The notes beneath the pieces were generated by a model, which had not been told where the DNA came from, ran no database searches, and saw nothing but the letters and a program-made list of their open reading frames with translations. From Galbibacter orientalis DSM 19592 (GTDB taxonomy: Bacteria; Bacteroidota; Bacteroidia; Flavobacteriales; Flavobacteriaceae), in NCBI RefSeq assembly GCF_000260115.1, contig NZ_JH651379.1, positions 2,968,466 to 3,032,239 of the forward strand: a DNA stretch of 63,774 nucleotides, given 5' to 3'. A program made the position numbers and the translations under genes. Each line of letters begins with the position of its first letter. Positions within the stretch are counted from its first letter, which is position 1. Shown here one piece after another: positions 21,242 to 29,636 of the stretch.

Positions 21242-24200
21242 ATGATAAAAAAACTACCAATTAAATATTTATTCCTTTTAGTTTTCTTTACAGCCTGTGC
21301 TACTTTAGAATATGAAACTAATAAAGAGAATAATGCTGTTTTAAGCGGAATTAATAAAGAGACTATAAATGTTTTTTTAATTGGAGATGCTGGGAAATTA
21401 GGGGTTAATAATACTACTCCCAAAGCATTAGTAGCATTGCAAGAACAATTTAAAGAAGCAGATGCTAATGATATGTTATTTTTTTTAGGAGATAATATTT
21501 ATCCATTAGGATTGCCTTCAGAAAAAAAGAAAGGTTATAAAGCGGCTAAACAAAACTTAGATGCACAATTAAAAGTTGCTAAGTCTTTTCCTGGGAGTGT
21601 TTATGTTATTCCAGGGAATCACGATTGGTATCATGGAATAAAAGGACTCAAGCGCCAAGAAAAATTGGTAGAAGAGGCGCTTGGTAAAAATACTTTTCAG
21701 CCAGAGGATGGATGTGGAATTGAAAAAATTAATATCAATGATGATACCGTATTGTTGCTTGTAGACTCGCAATGGTATATAACCGATTGGGACAAACAAC
21801 CAACTATAAATGATGATTGTGAAATTAAAACCCGAGATCAATTTTTAGAAGAATTTCGTAGTGAAATTAAAAAAGCTAGAGGTAAAACAACACTTGTGGC
21901 TATTCATCATCCAATGTTTAGTAACGGCTCTCATGCTGGGCAATACACCATCAAAAGTAATATGAGTCCGCTGCCAGTTTTAGGAACCATAAAAAATGTT
22001 TTAAGAACTACAAGCGGAGCTTCTAATGCAGATATGTCGAATTGGTATTATAATGATTTAAGAAAAAAATTAATAGCTGCCGCACAAGAAAATAATAATG
22101 TGGTTTTTTTATCAGGGCACGAGCATAATTTACAGTTTATTCAATCAGATAATTTAACTCAAATAATAAGTGGATCAGGCTCTAAAATAACAGGAGTGCG
22201 TAAAAGAAATGGAAACGTTTTTGGAGCAAGTACAAATGGTTTTGCAGTGTTAAACATCAACAAAGACAAAACTTCGGATGTTCAATTTTTTGACGCAGCA
22301 ACCAATAAGGTTATTTTTCGTTCAAAAGTTAATACAGAAAAAGGGAAATCTTTTATCAACTATCCTTCTCAGTTTCCAGATTCTATATCGGCTTCGGTTT
22401 ATACTTTAGACGAAACAACCAAAAGCGGATTTTATAGTTGGTTATGGGGAGCGCGTTATCGAGACTATTTTAGCAAGCCTGTTTTGGCAAAAACCGTTAA
22501 TCTGGACACATTATACGGCGGATTAAAACCTGTAAGAAAGGGGGGAGGAACTCAATCTAGATCTTTGCGTTTAGAAGCCAAAAATGGAGCACAGTATGTT
22601 ATGCGAGCCGTTAAAAAAAGTGCAACGCAATACATACAAGCTTCGTTGTTTGACGATCAATATGTTGACGATCAGTTTGATGAAACTGCAGCCGAAGCTT
22701 TGTTAAAAGATGTTTTTACTGGCTCGCATCCATATGCTCCCTTGGCTATTGGAGAATTGTCTGATGCTGCAGGCGTATATCATTTAAATCCAAAGTTATA
22801 TTACATACCAAAGCAAAATGCTTTGATGGGCTACAATAATGAGTTTGGAAATGAATTGTATTTATTAGAAGAGCATGCCTCAGAAGGACATCCAAGTTTA
22901 GCTGGCAAAAATTTTACAGGAGATATTGTTAGTACGTTAGATGTTATAGAAGAAATTCATTCAGATGAAGATGTAGTAATTGATCAAGAAAATTATGTAC
23001 GTGCTAGATTATTTGATATGCTAATAGGCGATTGGGATCGGCATCAAGATCAATGGCGTTGGTTAGAATTTAAAGAGAACGGAAAAAAAGTATATCGTGC
23101 TTTACCAAGAGACCGAGATCAAGCATTTTCTAAAATGTCTGATGGCGCTATTTTGACTGCTGCAATAAATTTGTTGCCCGCTGCTAGAATTTTAAGACAG
23201 TATGATGAAGATTTGAAAGATGTAAAAGGGATTAATGTAGAGCCCTTTCCTTTGGATAAAACTTTTATTATAGATGTTGATAAATCTGTATGGGATGCAC
23301 AAGTAAGATATATTCAACAGCATGTTACTGACGATGTTATTGATAAAGCTTTTGCTGAAATGCCTAAGGAAGTCCAAGATGAATCTATTGATAGGATAAA
23401 ATATTTATTAAAATCTCGACGCAAAAATTTGCAAGATATTTCCGATCGATACTATAAGGTTGTTAATAAATTAGCTATAGTTACAGGAACCAATAAAGAT
23501 GATTATTTTTCTATAAAAGCCTATAAAGATGGGAGTGTTAAAGTGTCCACTCTTAGAAAGAAAGATGATACTATTAAAGATCAATTTCATCATAGGGTAT
23601 ACAATCCAAAAGAGACGAAAGAGATATGGATTTATGGTTTAGATGATACCGATACTTTTGAGATGTTTAATAAAAGTAGGAAAATAAAAATCAAACTTAT
23701 AGGAGGACAAAATAATGATGAATACATTATACCACATGGTAAGAATGTAGTTATTTATGATTATAAGTCAAAGAAAAACACACTTGATAATGTAAAATCT
23801 GCCAATATTAAGCTCACAGATAGGTATAAAACAAATGTTTACAATTATAAAAAGTTCAAAAATAACACCAATCAGATAATTCCAGTTATAGGAGCAAATC
23901 CAGATGATGGTTTGAAAATAGGCGTTTCAAATACATATACAACTTATGGTTTTGAGAGAAATCCGTTTACAACGCAGCATCATATAAATGCGGCTTATTA
24001 TTTTGCTACCAACGGATATGAGGTATTATATCAAGGAGAGTTTGCCAATGTAATTGGAGGGTTGAACTTTCGTTTGGAAGCAGGGTTTCAAAGTCCAAAT
24101 TACTCTTTAAACTTTTTTGGCTACGGAAATAAAACAGCAAATAATGATGATGATTTAGGTCTTGATTACAATAGAGTAAAAGTTCGAAGTGTTGGTATTG

Positions 24201-24907
24201 CTCCAAGTATGGTATGGAAATCAAGGAGAAGCTCAGTAACTTTTGGAGCTTATTATGAGTCGGTAGAAGTAAATGATACCGATAACAGATTTGTTCAGGA
24301 GAACAATAATATTTTGCCTAGTTATGTTTTTGATGAGGTACAGTTTGCTGGCGTAAAAACGTCGTTTAGTTATTCTAATTACGATAATAAGGCTTATCCA
24401 ACGGTAGGGTTAAGATTTTCTATGCTTGCTGGGTATAGTGCTAATTTAGATATTAATAGTCGCCAATATGGTTATTTTATTCCAGCCTTGGGGATTGCGC
24501 ATAAATTAAATCATTCTGGGCGCTTAGTTTTAGCTTCAAACATAAAAGCCCATTTAAATATAGGAGATGATTATGAATTTTATCAGGCTGCAACAATAGG
24601 AGGGATAGGTGGACTCCGAGGATTTAGAAATCAGCGTTTTACAGGGAAAACTTCTTTCTATCAAAATACAGATCTGCGTTATAGTTTTTCAAATATTAAG
24701 ACACCTTTAATTCCTATAAAATTAGGGTTGTATGGAAGTTTTGATTATGGGCGCGTATGGTTTACAGAAAATGAAGGGAGTAAGTGGCACAACTCTTATG
24801 GAGGAGGAATGTTTATTAATGGCGCTGAATTAATTTCTGCTAATTTGGGAGTTTTTGATTCGGTAGACGGGATACGTGTTGCCTTTGGTTTAGGTTTTGG
24901 ATTTTAA
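21242..24907 (+). CDS. Lipoprotein fusing a calcineurin-like phosphoesterase, a kinase-like segment and a BamA-type outer-membrane barrel
   Basis: 1221 residues. Lipobox FTAC (Cys19). Residues about 42-350 are a metallophosphoesterase: GDAG at 48-51, GDN at 83-85, GNHDW at 125-129, HHP at 222-224 and GHEH at 292-295, the full metal-ligand set. Residues about 430-650 contain GGGTQSRSLRL (435-445), a Lys near 458, GDWDRHQDQWRW (596-607) and PRDRDQAF (622-629). This spacing recalls CotH/FAM20/HipA-type kinases, where DRH..N and D.D/DNG motifs bind metal and ATP. From about 900 a beta-barrel of the BamA/TamA surface-antigen type runs to a terminal Phe (GLGFGF). It should sit in the outer membrane, with the side of the enzyme domains unknown. 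The phosphatase and barrel are clear; the kinase reading is inference. Confidence 0.8.
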   Translation: MIKKLPIKYLFLLVFFTACATLEYETNKENNAVLSGINKETINVFLIGDAGKLGVNNTTPKALVALQEQFKEADANDMLFFLGDNIYPLGLPSEKKKGYKAAKQNLDAQLKVAKSFPGSVYVIPGNHDWYHGIKGLKRQEKLVEEALGKNTFQPEDGCGIEKININDDTVLLLVDSQWYITDWDKQPTINDDCEIKTRDQFLEEFRSEIKKARGKTTLVAIHHPMFSNGSHAGQYTIKSNMSPLPVLGTIKNVLRTTSGASNADMSNWYYNDLRKKLIAAAQENNNVVFLSGHEHNLQFIQSDNLTQIISGSGSKITGVRKRNGNVFGASTNGFAVLNINKDKTSDVQFFDAATNKVIFRSKVNTEKGKSFINYPSQFPDSISASVYTLDETTKSGFYSWLWGARYRDYFSKPVLAKTVNLDTLYGGLKPVRKGGGTQSRSLRLEAKNGAQYVMRAVKKSATQYIQASLFDDQYVDDQFDETAAEALLKDVFTGSHPYAPLAIGELSDAAGVYHLNPKLYYIPKQNALMGYNNEFGNELYLLEEHASEGHPSLAGKNFTGDIVSTLDVIEEIHSDEDVVIDQENYVRARLFDMLIGDWDRHQDQWRWLEFKENGKKVYRALPRDRDQAFSKMSDGAILTAAINLLPAARILRQYDEDLKDVKGINVEPFPLDKTFIIDVDKSVWDAQVRYIQQHVTDDVIDKAFAEMPKEVQDESIDRIKYLLKSRRKNLQDISDRYYKVVNKLAIVTGTNKDDYFSIKAYKDGSVKVSTLRKKDDTIKDQFHHRVYNPKETKEIWIYGLDDTDTFEMFNKSRKIKIKLIGGQNNDEYIIPHGKNVVIYDYKSKKNTLDNVKSANIKLTDRYKTNVYNYKKFKNNTNQIIPVIGANPDDGLKIGVSNTYTTYGFERNPFTTQHHINAAYYFATNGYEVLYQGEFANVIGGLNFRLEAGFQSPNYSLNFFGYGNKTANNDDDLGLDYNRVKVRSVGIAPSMVWKSRRSSVTFGAYYESVEVNDTDNRFVQENNNILPSYVFDEVQFAGVKTSFSYSNYDNKAYPTVGLRFSMLAGYSANLDINSRQYGYFIPALGIAHKLNHSGRLVLASNIKAHLNIGDDYEFYQAATIGGIGGLRGFRNQRFTGKTSFYQNTDLRYSFSNIKTPLIPIKLGLYGSFDYGRVWFTENEGSKWHNSYGGGMFINGAELISANLGVFDSVDGIRVAFGLGFGF

Positions 24908-24929
24908 GAGTAAAAATTCTTTAAAAACA

Positions 24930-24968
24930 AAAGCCATATCAATACATTATATGTTTTGATATGGCTTT
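24930..24968 (+). terminator. Terminator after the phosphoesterase-barrel gene
   Basis: AAAGCCATATCAA (24930-24942) pairs perfectly with TTGATATGGCTTT (24956-24968), a 13-bp stem followed by CTT, 22 bases past the stop codon. Confidence 0.75.
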
Positions 24969-25064
24969 CTTAGAAATAGGTACTTAAATTTTCGTATTTT
25001 CTATAAAAGAACGCTACTACTAATAGTTCGCTATTTCTATGAAACATCTAGTTTTCTCAATAAT

Positions 25065-25203
25065 TTAATCAAGACCTAACTTTAATGCTTCAAATTTGTT
25101 TTTAATTCCTAATTGAATTTCAGTATAAAACTTCCACTCTTTTGGCAATGATTTAGTATGATCTACTAAATTCAAACTTTCTCTTTGATTTAACTTTTTA
25201 AAT
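25065..25203 (-). pseudogene. Short gene remnant without a start codon
   Basis: On the - strand an open stretch of about 45 codons reads well as protein (for example SLPKEWKFYTEIQLGIKNKF, then EALKLGLD and a stop at 25065). It begins directly after an in-frame stop with no ATG. It lies in the otherwise empty 497-bp gap between two terminators. It is probably the last piece of a deleted gene; I do not recognise the family. Confidence 0.3.
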
Positions 25204-25360
25204 TAAATAGTGAAGAGACTCATTAAGAACAAATGTTTTAAGAATTAATCTTTCTTAAAACTCTATTGTAAATATAAGGTAAATGTATGCTGATTACAAT
25301 TTTTTAACACATTATTAATCAACACTTTATAAACATGACTTATTAACAATTGTTCATAAA

Positions 25361-25388
25361 AAAAGCCTGCATATAGCAGGCTTTTTGT
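25361..25388 (-). terminator. Terminator downstream of rplS
   Basis: AAAAGCCTGC pairs with GCAGGCTTTT across a five-base loop, with an A run on the left that reads as U on the rplS strand. It lies just past the rplS stop. Confidence 0.85.
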
Positions 25389-25403
25389 GTTATGGTAAAT
25401 AGG

Positions 25404-25754
25404 TTAAGATCTAACCTCTTTAATTCTTGCTTTTTTACCAGTAAGACCTCTAAAGTAGTATATACGTGATCTACGTACTTTACCTTTTTTGTTGATCTCT
25501 ACTTTTTGTAATGCAGGCATGTTGATTGGGAAAATTCTTTCTACCCCAACAGTTCCAGACATTTTTCTAATAGTAAACGTTTCTGAAGAACCTGTTCCTC
25601 TTCTTTGGATAACTACTCCTCTAAAGAACTGAGTACGTGTTTTTTCTCCCTCTTTAATTTCATAGTATACAGTAATTGTATCTCCTGCTGAAAACTCAGG
25701 GAACTCTTTTCTTTCTACAAACTCGTCTTGTACAAATTTTACTAAAGCTTCCAT
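25404..25754 (-). CDS. rplS: 50S ribosomal protein L19
   Basis: 116 residues, the normal length. Family features: AGDTITVYYEIKEGEKTRTQ, FRGVVIQRRGTGSSETFTIRK and GVERIFPINMP; the C-terminus is basic (GKVRRSRIYYFRGLTGKKARIKEV). L19 sits at the interface of the ribosomal subunits. In many bacteria it follows trmD directly; here 836 bp containing three copies of a mobile-like repeat separate them, and rplS has its own promoter. Confidence 0.97.
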   Translation of the reverse strand: MEALVKFVQDEFVERKEFPEFSAGDTITVYYEIKEGEKTRTQFFRGVVIQRRGTGSSETFTIRKMSGTVGVERIFPINMPALQKVEINKKGKVRRSRIYYFRGLTGKKARIKEVRS

Positions 25755-25796
25755 TGTGCTATATTTATAATGTGTTGATTCAGAGTAACATTCACG

Positions 25797-25818
25797 ATTA
25801 TCGTCAGAGGTTAATCCG
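25797..25818 (-). promoter_or_regulatory. Hairpin in the rplS leader
   Basis: The roughly 68-nt rplS leader contains GGATTA...TAATC, a short stem enclosing ACCTCTGACGA. Leaders that let ribosomal proteins control their own messages are common, and I recall one proposed for L19 in Flavobacteria, but I cannot confirm that this is it. Confidence 0.35.
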
Positions 25819-25828
25819 AATTTGGGTG

Positions 25829-25858
25829 CAAAAATAATTATTATTAATTAAAATACAA
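25829..25858 (-). promoter_or_regulatory. rplS promoter (TTG-N19-TATTTTTG)
   Basis: On the - strand TTG (complement of 25856-25858) is followed after exactly 19 bases by TATTTTTG (complement of 25829-25836), the Bacteroidota sigma-A pattern. Transcription should start near 25822. It lies 21 bases inside the left flank of the repeat array, so rplS does not depend on read-through from trmD. Confidence 0.7.
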
Positions 25859-25894
25859 CCTTTTACAGTTTATTTTTTGTTATAATTATATTAT

Positions 25895-26105
25895 TGTCCG
25901 ATAAAAGCAGACAATGTTTATTGCATTCTACATATATCAAGGGTTAATAGAGTTTTTTAAAATAGCCTCCTTGCTATTAAGAAAAATGAATAAAAAGAGG
26001 AGCTTAGTAATGTTGTTTCTTTAAGCTACTCATGTTGTAATAGTTAAGATTTAGTCTTTGTTCTTTTCTCTTGCAGCGAAGCGGTCTTGTATTTTTACTC
26101 GGACA
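25895..26105 (+). mobile_element. MITE-like element, copy 1
   Basis: 211 bp from TGTCCGATAAAA to TTTTTACTCGGACA, so the ends are inverted repeats (TGTCCGA/TCGGACA, extending imperfectly into TAAAA). It contains no gene. It differs from copy 2 at about four positions. Confidence 0.75.
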
Positions 26106-26126
26106 TAAATGTTATAATTATATTAT

Positions 26127-26337
26127 TGTCCGATAAAAGCAGACAATGTTTATTGCATTCTACATATATCAAGGGTTAATAGAGTTTTTTAAAATAGCCC
26201 CCTTGCTATTAATAAAAATGAATAAAAAGAGGAGCTTAGTAATATTGTTTCTTTAAGCTGCTCATGTTGTAATAGTTAAGATTTAGTCTTTGTTCTTTTC
26301 TCTTGCAGCGAAGCGGTCTTGTATTTTTACTCGGACA
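26127..26337 (+). mobile_element. MITE-like element, copy 2
   Basis: 211 bp, same ends as copy 1, starting exactly 232 bp after it. It carries CCCCCTTGC where the other two have CCTCCTTGC. Confidence 0.75.
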
Positions 26338-26358
26338 TAAATGTTATAATTATATTAT

Positions 26359-26569
26359 TGTCCGATAAAAGCAGACAATGTTTATTGCATTCTACATATA
26401 TCAAGGGTTAATAGAGTTTTTTAAAATAGCCTCCTTGCTATTAATAAAAATGAATAAAAAGAGGAGCTTAGTAATATTGTTTCTTTAAGCTGCTCATGTT
26501 GTAATAGTTAAGATTTAGTCTTTGTTCTTTTCTCTTGCAGCGAAGCGGTCTTGTATTTTTACTCGGACA
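26359..26569 (+). mobile_element. MITE-like element, copy 3
   Basis: 211 bp, same ends, 232 bp after copy 2. The right end is followed by CTAATGTTATAATTAC, which restores the flanking GTTATAATTA, then the trmD stop. Confidence 0.75.
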
Positions 26570-26590
26570 CTAATGTTATAATTACTAGAT

Positions 26591-27268
26591 TTATTCATCT
26601 AATAAATCAGGTCTGCGCTCTTTTGTTCTCTTATAAGCCTGTTCTTCACGCCATTTTTCAATTTTAGGAAAATTACCACTCAATAAAATTTCAGGTACTT
26701 TATGTCCGTTATAATCTGAGGGTCTAGTATAAACTGGTGGCGCCAATAAATCGTCTTGAAAGGAATCGGTTAGGGCAGAGGTTTCATCATTTAAAACACC
26801 TGGAATAAGGCGGATAATAGAATCGCATAGTACAGCGGCTCCCAACTCTCCTCCAGAAAGTACATAATCTCCTATTGATATTTCTTTGGTTACAAAAATA
26901 TCACGTACCCGTTGATCTACTCCTTTATAATGGCCACATAAAATAATAAGATTCCTTTTTAATGAAAGCTGATTTGCAATGCCTTGATTGAGGGTTTCCC
27001 CATCTGGAGTCATATAAATAACTTCATCATAGCTTCTCTCTGCTTTTAATCCGCTAATACATTTATCAATGGGTTCAATCATCATTACCATTCCAGCTCC
27101 GCCACCAAATTGATAATCATCTACAGTTTTGTAATTATTTGTAGTATAATCTCTTAAATTATGTAAATGTATTTCTACATGCCCTTTATCAATTGCTCTT
27201 TTTAAAATAGAAGCTTCAAAAGGACTTGTAAGTAGCTCTGGTAGTACTGTAATTATATCTATCCGCAT
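26591..27268 (-). CDS. trmD: tRNA (guanine-37-N1)-methyltransferase
   Basis: 225 residues. Methylates G37 next to the anticodon of tRNAs reading CNN codons, preventing +1 frameshifts. The SPOUT trefoil-knot motifs are clear: [20 protein letters not shown], and [15 protein letters not shown]. The N-terminal [11 protein letters not shown] is typical. It is slightly shorter at the C-terminus than the 255-residue E. coli protein, which is usual for the phylum. It lies 15 bases after the DUF748-like gene and is probably co-transcribed with it. Confidence 0.97.
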   Translation of the reverse strand: MRIDIITVLPELLTSPFEASILKRAIDKGHVEIHLHNLRDYTTNNYKTVDDYQFGGGAGMVMMIEPIDKCISGLKAERSYDEVIYMTPDGETLNQGIANQLSLKRNLIILCGHYKGVDQRVRDIFVTKEISIGDYVLSGGELGAAVLCDSIIRLIPGVLNDETSALTDSFQDDLLAPPVYTRPSDYNGHKVPEILLSGNFPKIEKWREEQAYKRTKERRPDLLDE

Positions 27269-27283
27269 TTTATAAATAGAATT

Positions 27284-28357
27284 TTATTCTTCTTTTTTAG
27301 CATCTTTAAACATTACCGACTCATCTATTTCTCCTTTATAGGCTTTTATAAATGCATTTTTAAAGATTCCTGCAATAGTACTAAAAATGTTTGAATCTAC
27401 ATTGTTAAGGTCGCCTTCAATAGGGATTTTAGTAGCTAAAGAGTCTTGTTTTTGATTTTTAAAGATAAATTTAAAAAATCCAACAAATCCTTCCCATGCT
27501 TTTTTAAAGATACTACTGTTTTCTTTGCCAAAAGAATCTACAATTTTTACATCCGTTAAAATAGGCTTAAAATATCCTTTTAAATAACCATTGTTTATTA
27601 CAAGCTCACTAAAAAGGTCAAAATTTCCTTTTTCAAAGTCTATTCCTACATAAGCAAGGGTGAATGAGTTTAGAGCTTTGACAGCTGCTTTTTCAAGTGA
27701 AAAATTAAAATCAACATCTGGAATTTGTTGTACTAAATCCATTTCTCCATCAAGTTTTACATTTCCGCCACCAATGCTAACTCCTGTTAAATGAAGTGAG
27801 GAAGGGAGCTTTTGTTCTTTGTTTTCTACATTTCTTAAATTGGTGGCTACTAACTCTATTTGGTCAATATATAAATCTACATCGGGACTCTTATTAAATT
27901 CAATAAATCCTACTTTTCCTTCAGTAATTGTAAGTTTATTAATGTCTATGGGAACAAGATCTGTTAGTGCTTTACTCCAATCGTTGTTAGAAGTTTTTAC
28001 AGAATCATTTACTTGTTCTTCAAAAATATAAGTGATTTTAGGTCTGTATAAGTCGATTTTGCTTACAATTTCTCCGTCAAAAAGCGATTTCCATTGAATG
28101 GAGATGTCGGATTTCTCAAAATTTAAAAAAGGAATGCTACTTTCTCCATTCATCTTATCTAATTTTAATTGATGAATAACATAAGCACCTCGGTACAAAT
28201 TAATGTCTATATCTTCTACATGTCCCCAATAGCTTGGTATTTCTTGTAAAGTATTGTTTACATATCTCTTTACAATAGTGGGAAGTAATAACCGTACTAT
28301 AACTAATAAAAGTATAATAACTACAACTATGTAAGTTGCTTTTTTTCTTTTTGACAT
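27284..28357 (-). CDS. AsmA/DUF748-like membrane-anchored protein
   Basis: 357 residues. One N-terminal membrane helix (about 8-26: TYIVVVIILLLVIVRLLL) anchors a large periplasmic part. It shows the pattern of AsmA/DUF748 proteins: repeated beta strands with NLYRGAYVIHQLKLDK near the start, ITEGKVGFIEFN, and LTGVSIGGGNVKLDGEMDL. Such proteins relate to a family implicated in lipid transfer between membranes; the role of this one is not known. A hairpin terminator lies just upstream, so it probably begins a transcript that continues into trmD. Confidence 0.7.
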   Translation of the reverse strand: MSKRKKATYIVVVIILLLVIVRLLLPTIVKRYVNNTLQEIPSYWGHVEDIDINLYRGAYVIHQLKLDKMNGESSIPFLNFEKSDISIQWKSLFDGEIVSKIDLYRPKITYIFEEQVNDSVKTSNNDWSKALTDLVPIDINKLTITEGKVGFIEFNKSPDVDLYIDQIELVATNLRNVENKEQKLPSSLHLTGVSIGGGNVKLDGEMDLVQQIPDVDFNFSLEKAAVKALNSFTLAYVGIDFEKGNFDLFSELVINNGYLKGYFKPILTDVKIVDSFGKENSSIFKKAWEGFVGFFKFIFKNQKQDSLATKIPIEGDLNNVDSNIFSTIAGIFKNAFIKAYKGEIDESVMFKDAKKEE

Positions 28358-28384
28358 GGATGGTTTTTAATTGGTAAGATAAAA

Positions 28385-28406
28385 AAACTCCCCTTAAGGG
28401 GAGTTT
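28385..28406 (-). terminator. Terminator of the coiled-coil membrane protein gene
   Basis: AAACTCCCC-TTAA-GGGGAGTTT is a perfect palindrome. On the - strand it is followed by a T run (complement of 28381-28387). It lies between the stop at 28464 and the next start. Confidence 0.85.
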
Positions 28407-28463
28407 AATAGAATCATAATTTATCCCCATAAATGGGATTTATATCTTAAAAAAGTTAAAACC

Positions 28464-29084
28464 TTACTTAGTTTTAGTAAGTTTTTGCTTATTTATTTCG
28501 TCTTGTAATTGTCTTCTAGCTTTCTGCTCTCGCTCTAAAGCTTTTCTGCGGTGTTCTTCATATTCTTCTTCCAATTCCGCTAAAGATTTTTGAGCTTCTT
28601 GAGTTACTGTATTGGCATTTTTAAATTTATAAACAAAGAAACCTAGAATTAAAGCTAGGATAGCAACAATTCCCCACATAATACCTTTGTAGGCAGGTTT
28701 GTTAATAAGGGCTCCAAAAAAAGAAATGCTATCCTTCTCTTCAGTAACTGTTGCAAGTTGTTGATTTGTAGAAGCTAATTCTTTGTTTAAATTATCAATT
28801 TTTGATTTCTGTGTACTCGTTAGTTGCTCCGATGTTGCAAGCTCTTTTTCTAACCTAGCTACAGAATCTAGCGTGTTTTTCTTTAGAAGTAAAAGCCAGT
28901 TTTTCTTTACTACTTTATAATCTTGATAATTGTTGGCCTTTTGAAAGATGTATTCAAACTGATTGTCGATACTCCCTTCTGTTAAAGACAATTCTTTTTT
29001 ATCACTTTCTTGTGCAATGACAGTGAAAATTGAAAATAGAATTAAGGATGTTGCTGTTAATAGGTTCTTTCTCGTCATCTTCAT
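28464..29084 (-). CDS. Signal peptide, coiled coil and one membrane helix; often mislabelled as a tRNA methyltransferase
   Basis: 206 residues. A signal peptide (1-24, ending VIAQ), a helical region with a coiled coil (about 75-118, LEKELATSEQLTSTQKSKI and onward), a membrane helix (about 133-152: GIMWGIVAILALILGFFVYKF) and a basic, Glu-rich C-terminal helix (EEYEEHRRKALEREQKARR). Orthologues in flavobacteria tend to be labelled tRNA (guanine-N1)-methyltransferase, seemingly because they sit beside trmD. Nothing here resembles that enzyme: there is no knot motif and it is exported. Function unknown. An alternative start two codons in (MTRKN) is equally possible. Confidence 0.75.
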   Translation of the reverse strand: MKMTRKNLLTATSLILFSIFTVIAQESDKKELSLTEGSIDNQFEYIFQKANNYQDYKVVKKNWLLLLKKNTLDSVARLEKELATSEQLTSTQKSKIDNLNKELASTNQQLATVTEEKDSISFFGALINKPAYKGIMWGIVAILALILGFFVYKFKNANTVTQEAQKSLAELEEEYEEHRRKALEREQKARRQLQDEINKQKLTKTK

Positions 29085-29131
29085 TCGTTAAAATGTTAAT
29101 TCCACTACGTGGTTTTAATTCCTCGATTCTT

Positions 29132-29173
29132 ACTTCGATTCTTTATCGAAATCCATTTAGCTAGAACCGAAGT
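29132..29173 (-). promoter_or_regulatory. 11-bp stem in the leader of the coiled-coil gene
   Basis: ACTTCGATTCT (29132-29142) pairs with AGAACCGAAGT (29163-29173), one pair being a G-U wobble on the transcript. Inside is a second perfect hairpin, TTCGAT/ATCGAA, and nearer the gene CCAC-TAC-GTGG. Together they cover about 70 bases directly before the start codon, a structured leader or regulatory site. Confidence 0.4.
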
Positions 29174-29413
29174 AGGTTAATTATTCGTTTTAATTTCTCA
29201 TAAAGAGTTTAATCCATTGACAATATATGTCAAAATGAATTAATTTATTCTTTTTGAATATCACATATTTAGGCTTAAAGCAGATGGATGATTCAAAAAA
29301 ATCTATGTAGTAGCAATATTTAGGGTTGCAAAGTTACGTTTTTACTGCAAACGATTACAATATTAAGTTATTGTTTTCATTTAATAAAAAAGTTTTACAT
29401 TTTATTATATTGT

Positions 29414-29624
29414 TGTCCAATAAAAGTTTAACGGAATTTATTGGACTCCATTTATATGATAGTTCAAATGGGGTTTTCAAAATGGAAGCTTTGCTATTAA
29501 TAAGAATGAATGAAAAAAGGATTTTAGTAATGCGTTTTCTTTAAACTACTTATTTTGTGGTATTTAAGATTTAGTTTTGTCCTTTATTCTTATAGCGAAG
29601 CGATCTAGTATTTTTACTCGGACA
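29414..29624 (+). mobile_element. MITE-like element, diverged single copy (copy 4)
   Basis: 211 bp, exactly the length of the tandem copies, from TGTCCAATAAAA to TTTTTACTCGGACA. It shares the blocks TTGCTATTAATAA, TTTAGTAATG, AAGATTTAGT and AGCGAAGCG in order with copies 1-3 but is clearly diverged. The sequence ATTTTATTATA flanks both sides (29399-29409 and 29631-29641), a likely target duplication of 10-11 bp. It ends 12 bases from the stop of the converging DUF2490 gene. A 72-codon open frame crossing it is not a gene. Confidence 0.75.
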
Positions 29625-29636
29625 TTAATAATTTTA

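Larger units (their letters stand above)
25879..26584 (+). repeat. Three-fold tandem array, period 232 bp, of a MITE-like element
   Basis: Each unit is a 211-bp element plus the 21-base spacer TAAAT+GTTATAATTATATTAT. The three units are almost identical; by eye copy 1 differs from copies 2 and 3 at about four positions. GTTATAATTA flanks the whole array on both sides. The array fills the space between trmD, whose stop is 21 bases from the last element, and the rplS promoter. Such similarity implies recent tandem amplification. Confidence 0.9.

Noticed and set aside
25879-26584. Regular repeats as a CRISPR array
   Set aside because: The repeated unit is 211 bp with a constant 21-base spacer, not short repeats with differing spacers, and no cas genes are near.
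29326-29544. 72-codon open frame upstream of the DUF2490 gene
   Set aside because: It runs through the MITE-like copy and is not conserved between copies.
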